Origin: Piliocolobus tephrosceles
Lineage: Eukaryota > Chordata > Mammalia > Primates > Cercopithecidae
Direction: 5' to 3'
Length of the DNA stretch: 64,000 bases
Assembly: GCF_002776525.5 (NCBI RefSeq)
Contig: NC_045435.1
Span: forward strand, 119,693,836 to 119,757,835
A model generated the notes under the pieces. The model did no database searches, was not told the DNA's origin, and worked only from the letters and a program-made list of their open reading frames with translations. Numbering within the stretch: the first letter of the stretch is position 1; every line of letters starts with the position of its first letter. Below, piece by piece: positions 24,660 through 36,700 of the stretch. Position numbers and translations under genes: made by a program.

Positions 24660-25189
24660 CTTTTCTAGTAAATCCAATGTGTGAATCTCCATAGGGACAT
24701 TATTGACTTATTTTTATGTTGTTAAATATTTTCCCCTTTCTAATATAGCCTTTAGGGTTTTCTCTGACTTCGGATAAAGCTACTTATAGAGTCTGTATCA
24801 AATGATTTCCATGAAAGTCTCTATTTGCATCATAAAACATGGTTTGTAAAGTTTCTGGTATGACTGTATAATGCCATATCTTTGTGCCTTAGTTCTCCTA
24901 TGTGATTAGAGGTCTAGTCTCCCATGGATGGGGATGTTGGTGAGCGTGTGGAATAGGGATAGGAAATAAAGCATGTTCAAATGCCTCTAATAGGAAAAGT
25001 TTCTTCTTGGCTAGATTCCACAGTTAGGATAAAGTACACTTGTGCCACTGTTCTTTGCTTCTGTAATACTGTTAAGGATCCTCAGAGAACAAAGTCTGAT
25101 TTGGCAATTAGAGTGGCATGTCTGCTTTGCATATTAATTTTGCTAAATCCATCAGAATTACTTTCTGATTTTCTACTCTACTACTTTAG
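24660..25189. other. Intron end, no recognised feature apart from the acceptor
   Basis: The only functional signal I see is the splice acceptor tract ending at 25189. The frame at 24981-25193 is intronic. Confidence 0.55.
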
Positions 25190-25366
25190 ATAGCAGTGGC
25201 TTTTACAAGTAAAGAGATTTGTTTCTATGATCTTCTGTCCAAAGAAGAATTTGCTTGCCAATACAAACTCCAAGGCCTGAAAGGAACACCAATTTGCATG
25301 GATTATTGGTATGATCCCCTTGATGCCAATGAATCAATTCTTTCTTTTGGGGATATAACTGGAAAG
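25190..25366 (+). CDS. WDR49: WDR49 exon, 59 codons, WD-repeat region
   Basis: An acceptor with a pyrimidine tract ends in AG at 25188-25189, and a near-consensus donor AAG|GTAAGT follows 25366. The exon is exactly 59 codons in phase 0, starting IAVAFTSKEICFYDLL and ending SFGDITGK. The phrase from IAVAFTSKE to CFYDL is a typical WD blade pattern (strand, turn, then a Trp-Asp-like position occupied here by Tyr-Asp). The PICMDYWYDPLDANESILSF segment starts the next blade. It joins the preceding exon as ENVNK-IAVAF without changing frame. It follows a 6.1-kb intron and precedes a short intron of 865 bases. No stop or frameshift is present. Confidence 0.93.
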
Positions 25367-26231
25367 GTAAGTGAGGGTAGATTAAGATTGAATACTATGG
25401 ATTTAATCATCAAACTGTAGTTTAAAATAGAAATTAAAATGCAATGAGTGTGACCTCCAAATTTAATTACATTATGGCTTGTATGCACATTGGACATGGA
25501 AGAGATGGATTAGGTTACAGTTTGTCTTCTTGCTTACAAAAACAAATCTTAATGGTGTGTGTGGGTTTGTTTGTTTTTTGGTCTGTCTATAGTCTCGCTT
25601 TTCTCATTTAGAAAAAAAGATCTTCCTAACTTTTTTCACCATAGGATGCTTAATTTATTAGATCCCAATGTGAATAAATGTTTAATATTAAATGATTACA
25701 TTTATCCCTCAAAATGCTTTCAAATTTATTGTTCTGGTTTTCCTACATATAGAGTATTGGGTTTCTCAGTACCAATTTCCTAGCGAGTGCCCATTGTCTG
25801 TATCATATAACAAAAAGATTAGAGATGGCAGCTCTGAAACCTAGATACTGGATACAAATATTTCTGTCTTCCTATCAAATTTCACCCGACCTATGAAAAA
25901 TTATTACTTACTGAATGAAACTAGAATATGTCTGTGACCTCTGAAGTAGGCTAATTTAAACAATTTCCTTTTGTAATTGTGAAAGCTTTTCATTCTTACT
26001 ATTTTAACGACAAATGTGTCTTAAAAACAAGTAAAAGACTGCCCTTTGGTAATTGTGTCACCAAACTAATAATTGTTCTGTTTTTTAGTATAACAGCCTG
26101 CATCCTTTAAATAATATTGAAGAAATTCTTATTAAATTAAGAGCTATTCCTTATTAAACTGAAATAACATAGAATCTTCTTGCAACAATTATCCTGTCCA
26201 TGACTGTTGTTCTTTCAATGTCTCCGTCAAG
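25367..26231. other. Short WDR49 intron, no recognised feature
   Basis: This 865-base intron lies between two well-supported exons. It is AT-rich, and I recognise no repeat in it. Confidence 0.65.
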
Positions 26232-26406
26232 GTTCAAGCAATTGCTTTCACAGCAGCCTTGATTTCCCTGTTTGAACGGCCTGCTAGTGCATGTGAAGAT
26301 GGAGAAGGCACCATGACCATTAACTGGGCAGAGCTGCTCTCTGGATGTCACAAATGTTGCCATATATTAGAGCATAAACTTCATCAAGGAGACTGGGTCA
26401 GGCAAG
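26232..26406 (+). CDS. WDR49: WDR49 exon, 58 codons plus one base
   Basis: The acceptor is TCCGTCAAG|G at 26231/26232, with a modest pyrimidine tract, and the donor is CAAG|GTATTG at 26406/26407. The product runs VQAIAFTAALISLFERPAS, then an acidic, flexible stretch, then TINWAELLSGCHKCC and ends GDWVRQ, leaving one base of a split codon (G). The previous exon ends in SFGDITGK, so the two together read GDITGKVQAIAF, the closing strand of a blade. The Cys/His cluster CHKCCHILEHKLH is conspicuous but does not form a standard zinc-finger spacing. The exon is 175 bases and in frame on both sides. Confidence 0.92.
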
Positions 26407-28399
26407 GTATTGAATTTGAACAGTAATGAAAGTAAATGGTCACCTCTGACTTGTACATTTATATTATTTGATGAAAATGCTTCACACAAAACGTTTAAGT
26501 CTAGAAACCAATAATTGGTTCTCTGGAGGTTGTGGCCTGCACTCTACTATAACTTGAATGCTGGCAGGGATTCTTTCTTTTTTTTTTCCTTCTGAATTTA
26601 TGCCTCATACAATTAATTCAGGTGACCAATGTGCTCAAGAAATCTTAAGAGAAAGGAAAACATTGTCATATAGTTCATTTAGCTTCAACTCAACTCTGAT
26701 CCTAGCTAATCTCATCTAGTTACATTCAGGGTTGTTTAATGAAAGAAATTAACAAGTTCCCTCAAGACCATTCCTTTGTTTTATTTATGTTCTCATGGGA
26801 AGCATATTAGTTTGACTGCCTTTAAAATGGAATCGTCTTAATTTTCTTTTCTTATTTTGATGTAATGACCAAATTTCTCTAATCTAGAGTACTTGAGTGG
26901 CAGTTCTTTGTGTAATAAGACTATGTTATAAAATCAGCGTCTATAGAAAACCAGAACTTTCTTAAAACCTAGTCACCAATGAATTAGTTTCATAAAATAT
27001 CTTAATTTTATCTGATGGCTCAAGATTCAAATGTGCAATATCTGCACTAATATTTCTTTGTTTAAATACTAAGGAGTATGATAATTTTCTCACTTCTAAA
27101 TTGCTGCATTAAAGAATGTCCACTGAAAAGAATGAAAATTAACAATCTCATTGACTTTAATGAAATTTGATGAGATTAATGTTATTGGTCTATTCCTAAT
27201 ACAGTTTGAAGAAGAGACAGTCAACATGGATCCAACTGTTGGCTTTTATGGTAATTTCACCCTCTTTGGGTTTCAGAAGGTTGAAACTAATTCTTTAATG
27301 TATGCCCACAGTAATAATTTCCTATGCGAGGAACTATGTGCTCTGCATTTTTTTATTTGATATAAATCATACCATGCCTTTAGTACTTTCTATACATGTT
27401 AAAATTCTGGCATGATATTAATTGCAGGAAAAACAAAAGATGACAGTTTTTGGTCATCTGCTAAGTGTGATGGGCAGAAAAGTACGTGTTAAGTTTTCAT
27501 AACATGAAAATGAGAATCAGAGTATTAAAAATATCCAGAATGGAGCTATCTCAACTTCTTCTGAAAAACATTATATTTTTTTAATTTGTATTCATATTCA
27601 TTTGTTCTTTAGATACATATGCCAAAGACTAGATTATAATAATAAAGTGATAGTTCTTGAAATTTACTCCCAGTAGGTTCTCTGAAATTTAATGTATTAT
27701 TTGAGTCAATAATCTTAAATTAATATGAGTAAATACAGAGAAGCCTATAGAAAGCTGTCTTAGAAAGGGTTGGACAGATAACAAGTAAGGCTTTTAAATT
27801 GTTATTGTCTTTTCCAATTATGCATTATATCTATATACTGTCATGTTTAGGAAGAGAATGGGAAAGCTCTCACTGCAGACTCTGCCTCAATTTTATTTAA
27901 GGTTCTCAAAAAATCAACCATACCAATGAAGTAACCTATCAGTGAGCATTTGTCTCTTAAGTTATAGGACAAGGATTGTTCTCTAGGTCAATGCTGATTT
28001 GCTACTTATCGTGTGTCCATCATAGCATTCTGATCTTTGATTCCCTCCTCTACTGACAAACGAATATGGGAATTTAGTTTAGTATTAGCAGTGGAGATTC
28101 ACGTTTATGACCTAAGGAATCCAATTTCACAGTCTGGCGTCAAATCACTGCAAAGTAGGAATTGGCTACAGAGACGTTTTACGTATATATAAAGAACTAT
28201 GTATGTAATACAAATTAGATATATATACACATACATACATATGTAGTTAAGAATCTTTGCTATCTTATTCATATTACATATTTCTCAGTTCTTTGAATAA
28301 AAAATTCATTATAATCAAGTAGATAATTTTTGGGACAACAACAGGAATACACACAAACACATTTACTTTCAACAGTTTATTTGAATTATGGGCTTGAGT
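26407..28399. other. Start of the 17.5-kb intron, no recognised feature
   Basis: AT-rich unique-looking sequence. The frame at 27151-27360 has no domain and no splice support. Confidence 0.55.
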
Positions 28400-29000
28400 G
28401 TCAATCAATCAACAATTATTTATTGATCTTTTGTGTGTCTTAAAATGGTCGTCGGCATTTGAGACTATAGAAGAAAGATTATTTATAGACTCAACCCTCA
28501 GAAAACTTAATAACTGAAAGAAATAGAAACTAATACAAGTCACCTTATTAGAACATTGTTAAGTGGTACTGAAAATTAACTACTAAACCTTATAAACAAG
28601 ATTTTGACTCCTAGAGTAGTTCTTAAGCTGACAAGCCATAAGAAAAAGCCTTAAGGATTAGTGGTGGTACTTGAAGGATGGATGAGGGAGAGAAAAAGAG
28701 AACATGGGCAACATGAGCAAAAGTAGACAAGCAGGCACAATGATGACAGAAAGAGACGTAGGCATGAATAGATCAGACACTGAATATTAGGGAAATAGAA
28801 ACAAATAGGTCACATGGGAACAAAAGGTTGGAAGATATGGGTTGTGAAACATTGAAGGCTTTTGAGGAAACTTGGACAGACCCAATGCAGACAGCATTTA
28901 GGAAAAGTTTACTTGGTAGTTTGTTCAGCATGGATTGGAGGAGAAAGAAACTGCAATCAGACTGGCTAGTTAGAAGGTTTTTGATCATCAGAAAATGGAA
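28400..29000 (+). mobile_element. L2-like LINE 3' region, tentative
   Basis: CAACAATTATTTATTGATCT followed by blocks like GGGTTGTGAAACATTGAAGGC and CATGGATTGGAGG resembles the order of the L2 3' region. Very diverged. Confidence 0.45.
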
Positions 29001-29258
29001 ATGATAAAGAAAGGACAGAAACAGGCATGTCTCTGAAGCAACCGTCTTCAGGATTTGAGGTCTAAAAATGTGGAATGATAAACCATTTTAGGATGTCTTA
29101 TAGAACTTTCCACTTCTAGCTGGGGAACTTTTTATTTGAAGATTACAGATCCCCACCTGGCCCAGTGCAAAGACTCTTCACAGCTCATCTTCTCCTCCTC
29201 CGGAGGATTCTTCATTCTGAGATACCCCCGATTCTGCAACCAAAGACGAGTCTTTCTT

Positions 29259-29584
29259 TTAAAAAATGTTTTTGAAGTTTCTTTTGTTTGTTTGTTTGAG
29301 ATGGACTCTCACTCATTGTGTCGCCCAGGCTGGAGTTCAGTGGTCCGATCTTGGCTCACTGCAATCTCTGCCTCCCAGGTTCAGTGATTCTCGTGCCTCA
29401 GCCTCCCAAGTAGCTGGGATTACAGGCACATGCCATCACGCCCGGTTAATTTTTATATTTTTAGTAGAGACGGGGTTTCACTGTGTTGACCAGGCTGGTC
29501 TCGAACTCCTGACCTCAAGTAATCTGCCCATCTAGGCCTCCCAAAGTGCTGGGATTATAGGTGTCAGGCACCATGTCTGGCCTA
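29259..29584 (-). mobile_element. AluS-like element with 19-bp imperfect target duplication
   Basis: Reversed Alu with GAGATGGACTCTCACTCATT, a CAGGCTGGAGTTCAGTGG block and an end at ACCATGTCTGGCC. The flanks 29240-29258 and 29585-29603 are 17 of 19 identical (both end GAGTCTTTCTT). The tail has become a (TTTG)n tract. Confidence 0.93.
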
Positions 29585-29989
29585 CCACAGAAGAGTCTTT
29601 CTTGCCAACGTTTTTCCTGAAACGTCCTTTATTTTTTGCCACTTCACCTTACATCAAACTCTTTATTTTGCCTCTTCCTCTGTCTAATTCAGATAGACTC
29701 TTCATTGCATTATTTGCAAGGTTCTCAATTTTGGCATTACTCCTGAATTCTTCTTCAAAATCTTGCTTTGCAATGCTGCCCACCTCGTGAACCAAACCTA
29801 CCAATTTCTGTACCCACGTTAGAATTTGGGTCCTGCCTCTTACCTTCCCAAGCCTAGAAGGAAATTTGAATGCCCCACATGAAAATTACATTTACGTATA
29901 AATGGAAATTAAAACATCCTTCTTGGGGCAAGCACTATATTGTTCATTCACCTTAGTATCTACTATAACACATAATACAATGTTTTGTA

Positions 29990-30545
29990 AGATTTTCTCT
30001 TTATCGCTGATTTTAAGCCATTTGATTATGATGTAACTTAGTTTTTCTTGGGGTGTGTGTATATATGTATATGTGTTTATACTGGTTAAAATGCATTAAA
30101 ATGCTTGGATTTGTGGATCTGTAGTTTTCATTAAACTTGGAAATTTTTCTATTGTTATTTTTTCAAAATTTTCTTTCTTCTCTCTCTCTCTCTTTTTTTC
30201 TCTAGGACGCCAATTATTTGCCTTTCCAGAATTCTGTCCCATATTTTCTAGCTGCCTCATGGTCCTCTAACTCTAATCTTTGTTTCTCCAACTCTGGAGA
30301 TTGCTAGGCTCTGTGTGGTTTCCTGCTCTGTGTACTGATAGTTTGGAAATTTCTTCCAAGAAAGTCAGAGCGATTGTAGGGCCCACTTCATTTGTTTCTC
30401 TTCCTTCAGGGTTCACAGTTCTACTTTGCCTACTGTCAAAATCTGAAAATATTGTTGCTAATATTTGTCCAGTTTTCCAGTTGTTTATGGTGAGAGATTA
30501 AATTCAGTCCTTGTTATGCCATCATGGCTGGAAGCAGAAATCCAG
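29990..30545 (-). mobile_element. Old L1 5' UTR-like segment, tentative
   Basis: Contains TTGGATTTGTGGATCTGTAG, TTTTTCAAAATTTTC and a right end CATCATGGCTGGAAGCAGAA, which reads in reverse like an old L1 5' UTR start. Subfamily not assigned. Confidence 0.5.
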
Positions 30546-30559
30546 CACAATGCTTTTTA

Positions 30560-31336
30560 AATAGTGAATATACAATAAATATTTGTCAATCAGTTAGTCT
30601 CTCTTTTATTGAGATCTTTCAGTCACCTTAACACCCTTTACCAGCTGCAAGGATAGGAACTTCTATGTGATATTCACCCAAAAAACATTTGCTAGGTAAT
30701 TACTATGTAATAGGCACCATACTAAGCACTAGCATATTTCAGCTGAATTCTGTTATCTAGATCCATTCCAAGAAACTTAACTTCTAGCATCCGACTAAGA
30801 AGATTTTTAAATAATCTCTTCAAGGTTTGTTTATTATCATGTTCACTTTGAAGCACTCAAAACTAAGTAGCCAGTCAGTAACACTTAACAAAGTATCCTT
30901 CTGCACATGGTATTGTGTACTAGGAGCTCTGTGATAATTATTGTAGGGAACAATGGATAATTTATTTATCAAAGGATGCTGGAGTGAGTGTCTTGTTGAG
31001 ATTGGTTAAGGGCAGAGAAGAACTGGAAGCTTATCTATTGGTGCTGAGAAACTGAGTTGTATTTTAATATTAGTGTATGCCAGAATGAACTATCTGAAGT
31101 CCCGTGAAAGCATTATATTAATTTTCCTCTTCCTTTTTTCTTTTTAAAAGAATTTCACTTGTGTCTCTAATTAATAATTCCTATTACTTTCCTCTATGGG
31201 ATTTTATGTTTTGATTTTGAGCAAGAAAAGCCATTTTGCAATTTGACTTTGAAGGTCTTAGATAAATTATTGGGTGAACTTTCACATGAAAAGAGAAATA
31301 CCAAAAGAAATTATGGTTAATATTTGTAGAATTAAT
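30560..31336. other. No firmly recognised feature
   Basis: A trace near 30670-30740 (ACATTTGCTAGGTAATTACT, AATAGGCACCATACTAAGCA) resembles MIR or L2 but is too short to call. The rest is unassigned. Confidence 0.45.
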
Positions 31337-31349
31337 TTATTTCTTTCTC

Positions 31350-31424
<75 letters not shown>

Positions 31425-31506
31425 TCCTTCCTTCCTTCCTTCCTTCCTTCCTTCCTTCCTTCCTTCCTTCCTTCCTTCCTTCCTTCCTTCCTTCTTCTTT
31501 CTTTCT
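31337..31506 (+). repeat. (TTTC)n followed by (TTCC)n polypyrimidine tract
   Basis: About 90 bases of TTTC units, then about 70 bases of TTCC units, nearly pure pyrimidine for 170 bases. The frames rich in SFLSF or KEGRKEGR on either strand are shadows of it. Confidence 0.97.
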
Positions 31507-31513
31507 CAATGGA

Positions 31514-31770
31514 GAGCCACGAGTGGTGGTCCATGCCTGTAATCCTAGCATTTCAGGAGGCCAAGGTGGGTAGATTGTTTGAGCCTAGGAGTTTGAGACC
31601 AGCCTGAGCAACAAGGCGTAACCCTGTCTCTATAAAAAACACAAAAATTAGCTGGGTGTGGTGGCATGGGCCTGTAGCCCTAGCTACCCAGGAGGCCAAG
31701 GCTGGAAGGATCACCCAGCCCAGGAGATTGAGGCTGCAGAGAGCCGTGATCACCACTATACTCCTCAGGT
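31514..31770 (+). mobile_element. AluJ-like element, 3'-truncated
   Basis: Has GTGGTGGTCCATGCCTGTAA, TTGAGACCAGCCTGAGCAAC, TAGCTGGGTGTGGTGGCATG and GAGGCTGCAGAGAGCCGTGA. It breaks off where CACTGCACTCCAGCC should follow and has no A tail. Confidence 0.9.
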
Positions 31771-31785
31771 ACCTCTGAAAGGTGA

Positions 31786-32550
31786 ATATACTTCAGTCCT
31801 AACCAACGAAAGAATGCCTTTTCTTAGATTTAGCAATAGTGATTAGAAGCTTAAATATGACTTTTGGTTGTTGTTTGAAGCTCAGTTATTTCAATACGAG
31901 AAAAGAGAGGAAGACTGAAATGAAGAGGAAGGCAGAAGGAGGAAAGGTAGGATGGATTCAAATGTAATAGAGTGGGATTTGTAGTTGTTTTGGATTCTGC
32001 TCCTTTGTGCAAGATTTGCTGTATCAGGAGCGAGCAACCAATGGCTGTTTAATTTGGGATTCTCTTTACCCCAGTAACATGATTCGATATTCTTAGAACT
32101 CTTCATGAAATATTTTTGGTGATTTTTGTCTCAGTGTGAGGAGGGAATATACAGTTGAGGAAAGAAAGAAATCCTTGAGCAAATACACTAATAGTTTTTA
32201 TTGACGCTAAGGATAAAATATCTGTAAAAATGAAATGTCACAGGAAAAACTCAGTTTCAGACATAAGAGTATTAGCATACTGCTTTAAGATAAGGTTCAA
32301 ATTTCTTATTTAAAACTTTGAAGGAGTGAATGTTTTCATCTTCTCTGAGTGGTTCTGTGTCATATTTTAATGGAAAAATAATTACATTCTGAAATACTTG
32401 TAAAGTAATTATAGAGATTTTGTGTAATAGTGCTAAGATATAAATGTCTTGAATTTCAGAGAATTTTCCTTTTTAATAATTTTCTCCTCATATAGACAGT
32501 ATCATTGGAAACCTTGGAAACCATAGTCTGGGAATGCAGATATTGAAAGA
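31786..32550. other. No recognised feature
   Basis: Intronic sequence without a nameable repeat or a supported frame. Confidence 0.5.
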
Positions 32551-32880
32551 ATGAGGCCATGCGCGTTGTCTCATGCCTGTAATCGCAGCATTTGGGCAGG
32601 CTGAGGTGGGCAGATCACCTGAGTTCAGGAGTTCGAGACCAGCCTGGCCAACATGGAGAATCCCTGTCTCTACTGAAAATACAAAAATTAGCCAGGTGTG
32701 ATGGCGGGCGCCTGTAATCCGGGCTACTTGGGAGGCTGAGGCATGAGAATTGCTTGAACCTGGGAGGCAGAGGTTGCAGTGAGCCGAGATTGCACCATTG
32801 CCCATTGCACTCCAGCCTGGGTGACAGATCAAGACTCCATCTCTGGGGCGGCGGGAGTTGGGGAGGGAAGAAAGAAAGAA
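32551..32880 (+). mobile_element. AluS-like element with a G-rich interruption in its tail
   Basis: Full dimeric Alu (GAGGCCATGCGCGTTGTCTC to AAGACTCCATCTC). Between the body and the AAGAAAGAAAG tail lies a G-rich stretch at about 32845-32866. Spurious minus-strand frames at 32488-32911 come from it. Confidence 0.93.
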
Positions 32881-33006
32881 TAAACATGAAATTGCCAGCA
32901 ACAAAAGTCATTGATATTTTATTGCGTTGAAAATGTTTTCTCCCATTTGACCAGGGCTAGAAGAAGACACAAAACAGTTTGAACTGTTAACAAAATCACT
33001 AATTAC

Positions 33007-33303
33007 TTTTTTTGCTTTTTTTTTTTTTGAGACAGTCTTGCTCTGTCACCCAGGCTGCAGTGGCACAATCTCGGCTTACCGCAACTTCCGTCTCCCAGGT
33101 TCAAGGGATGCTTTTGCCTCAGCCTCCCAAGTACCTGGGACTACAGGCACGTGCCACCACTCCCGGCTAAGTTTTTGTACTTTTAGTAGAGACGGGGTTT
33201 CATCATGTTAGCCAGGCTGGTCTCGAACTCCTGAACTCAGGTGATCCACCCACCTTGGCTTCCCAAAGTGCTGGGATTACAGGTGTGAGCCACCACACCC
33301 AGT
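33007..33303 (-). mobile_element. AluS-like element
   Basis: Reversed Alu from a T run and GAGACAGTCTTGCTCTGTCA to TGTGAGCCACCACACCCAG. The CACTAATTA sequences on both sides may be remains of a target duplication. Confidence 0.93.
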
Positions 33304-33739
33304 TGCTAATTGCTGCACTAATTAGTGGAACAAGTGCCAGAAAATTTAGAATACAGACTCCTCAGGGAGTCTTTATAATTGATAGGGGCTAAGTTGGCAG
33401 AGAAGCCAGATTTAATATCTTGCTTGTGTGTGGCTCTACTTCCCTGCATCTAAATCAGTCTTCCAGACCCTACCGAGGTAGCTAGACCACACTGTCTTTC
33501 CTGCCAGTTCTGTCACTATGTTTAAAGTAGTTGAAATCCACTGTGAGCAGTGACCCTGGTTTGAGGAAGGGGATCTATGTCCCACAGCTTGTTCTGTAGC
33601 ATGGTAGAAGAATACGATTCATTTGTATCATGGACATGCGCCTACTTGGCATTTTGAAAAGTAATTGAATTAATTGCATTATTATTTTAAAATATGCTTA
33701 GCAGTGCTGAATTCTTATTTTAAAGATAGAATAGATAGT
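33304..33739. other. No recognised feature
   Basis: Unique-looking intron sequence between an Alu and an L1. Confidence 0.5.
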
Positions 33740-36700
33740 TATACTTTATTTTTTAATTTAAATTTTTTTGTGGGTACAGAGTAGGTGTATATATTTATGT
33801 GGTACATGAGATGTTTTGATATTGGCATAAAATGTGAAATAAGTACAACCTGGGGACTGGGGTATCCATCACTTCAAGCATTTATACTTTGAGTTACAAA
33901 CAATCCAATTACACTCTTTGAGTTATTTAAAAATATACAATTACGTTATTATTGACTACAGTCACCCTGTTGTGCTGTCAAACAATAGCCTTACTCTTTT
34001 TAAGTATATTTTTTTGTAACAATTCTCAACTCCCCACTAGGCCCCCACTACGATTTCCAGCTTCTGATAAGTATCCGTCCACTCTCTATGTTCATGAGTT
34101 CAATTGTTTTGATATTTAGATCCTACAAATAAGTGAGAACATGCAATGTTTGTCTTTTTGTGCCTGGCTTATTTTGCTTAACATAACAAGATTTCTTCCC
34201 AATTCAGTCTTGGTGGGTTTTATGTATCAAATAATTTTTTTATTTCTTCTAGATTTTCCAACTTATTGGCATATAGCTGCTCATAGTAGCCATTAACGAT
34301 CTTTCGAATTTCTGCAGTATCAGTCGTAATGTCTCCTTTTCCATTTCTGATTATATTTATTTAGATATGCTCTCTTTTTTTCTTAGTCTGGCTAAAGCTT
34401 TGTCACTTTTGTTTAACTTTTCCAAAAATAAACTTTTTGTTTCATTAATCTGTATTTTTTTTCAATTTTATTTATTTCAGCTCTGATTTTTATTATTTCT
34501 TTTCTTCTACTAATTTTGGGTTTGTTTTATTCTTGCTTTTCCAGTTCTTTAAGACACATCATTTGATTGTTCATTTGAAGTTTTTCCTTTTTGTTTTTTT
34601 TTTGATGAAGCCATTTTTAGCTATAATCTTTCCTCTTAGTACTGCTTTTACTGTATCCCATAGGTATGTAGTTTTTCTATTATCATTTGTTTCCAGTAAT
34701 TTTTCAATTTCCTTCTTAATTTCTTCACTGATTCACTGGTCCTTCAAGAGTCTATTGTTTAATTTCTATGTATTTGTATAGTTTCCAGAATTACTCTTGT
34801 TCTTAGTTTCTAGTTTTATTCATTGTGGTCAGAGAAAACACTCAATATTATTTCAATTTTTTGAATGCCTTAAGATATTTTTTGATACCTAACATATGAT
34901 ATGTCTTTGAGAATGATTCATGTGCTAAGGAAAAGAATGTGTATTCTGCAGCTCTTGGATGGAATATTGTATAAATATCTATTAGATCCATTTGGTCCAT
35001 AGTGTAGATTAAGTGTGATGTTTGTTGATTTTCTTTCCAGAAGTTCTGTCCAGTGCTGAAAGTGGGGTGTTGAGGTCTCCAGATATTATTGTATCAAGGT
35101 CTATCTCTCTCTTCAGCTCTAATAATATTTGCCTTATATATCAAAGTGCTCCCATGGTGGGTGCGTTTATATTTAAAGTTTTTTATATCCTCTTGCTGAA
35201 TTGACCCCTTTATCATTACATGGTGATGTTCTTTGTATCTTCTTATAGTTTTCATCTTGAAATCCATTTTGTGTGATGAAAGTATAGTGACTCTTACTCT
35301 TTTTTGGTTTTCATTGACATGGAATATCTCTTTCATCCCTTTTATCTTCCATGTTTCAGTCTATGTGTGCCTTTATAAGTGAAGTGTGTTTCTTGAAGAT
35401 CACAGATCAATGCATGTTGTTTTTTTGCCTATTCAGACAGTCTGTGTCTTTGATTAAAGAGTTTAATCCATTTACATTCAATATTATTAATGGTGAGTAA
35501 AAACTTACTCCTGCCATTTTGTGATTTGTTATCTGGTTTTCTCTTTCTTCTCTCTTTCCTCCTTATGTTCCTCTAATGAAGGTGGTTGTCTCTGGTGATA
35601 TGATTTAGTTTCTTGCTTTTCTTTGTATATTAATATGTTTTTTGGTTTGAGGTTACCATGAGACTTGCAAATACTGTCGTATAACCCATTATTTTAAGCT
35701 GAGAACAACACTATTTGCATAAAGAAACACAAAGAAAACTAATCAAAACTCTACACTTTAACTTCGTCCCTCTGCTTTTTATCTTTTTGTTGTTTCTGTT
35801 TATATCTTATTGTACTATGCCTTGAAAAGTCATAGTTATTAGTATTGATTGGTTCATCATTTAGTCTTTCTAATTCAGATAAGAGTAGTTTACACAGCAC
35901 AGTTACAGTGTTAGGATATTCTGTGGTTTTCTGTGCTCTTACTATCACCAGTGAGTTTTGTACCTTCAGGTGACTGTTCATTGCCCATGAATGTCCTTTT
36001 CTTTCTGATTAAAGTATTCTTAGCATTTCAGACCTCAGAGCTGATCTGGGAAAATTCTCTGGATTACCAGAGACTCTTGTTCTCTCCCTTACTTTCTCCC
36101 AAACGTACAAAGTCTCTCTCTCTCTCTGTTCTGAGACACCTAAAGCTGGGGGTGGAGTGACACAAGCACCCCAGTGGCCACCACTACTGTGACTGTGCTG
36201 GGTCAGACCTGAAGCCAGCACAGTGCTAGGTCTCACTCAAGACCTGCTTTAACCACTCCCTGGCTACTGCCTATGTTCACTCAAGGCTCTGGGGCTCTGC
36301 AATAAGCCAATGCCAAATCCAGCCAGGCCTGTGTCTTTGCCTTTAGGGCAGCAAGGTCCCCCAGCCTCTGGGTGGGTCCCAAAATGCCATCTGCAAGTCA
36401 GGGACTAGAGTCAAAAACTTTAGAAGTCTACCTGGTGTTCTCTTATTGCAGCTGAGCTGGCACTCAAACAATAAGATGCAGTTCTTCCCACTCATTACTC
36501 CTTTTTCCAAAGGCAGAGAAGCCTCACCCTGTAGCCACTGCTCCCCCAGGCCAAGAAGAGTACTTCCAGACTACTGTTGATGTTCTCTAATGGCCCCCTG
36601 TTTCTTAAGTCAGCTTGTCTGAATGCTGCCTGACCTGGGGCTTACCCTTCAGGGCAGTGGACTCCTCTCTGGACAAGGGCAGGTCAGAAATTCCATCCAA

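Noticed and set aside
31274..31573. Repetitive proteins rich in SFLSF or KEGRKEGR on the two strands
   Set aside because: Direct translations of the polypyrimidine microsatellite.
32488..32911. Two overlapping minus-strand frames of 138 and 98 residues
   Set aside because: Both are a reversed Alu read through; such frames recur at every Alu.
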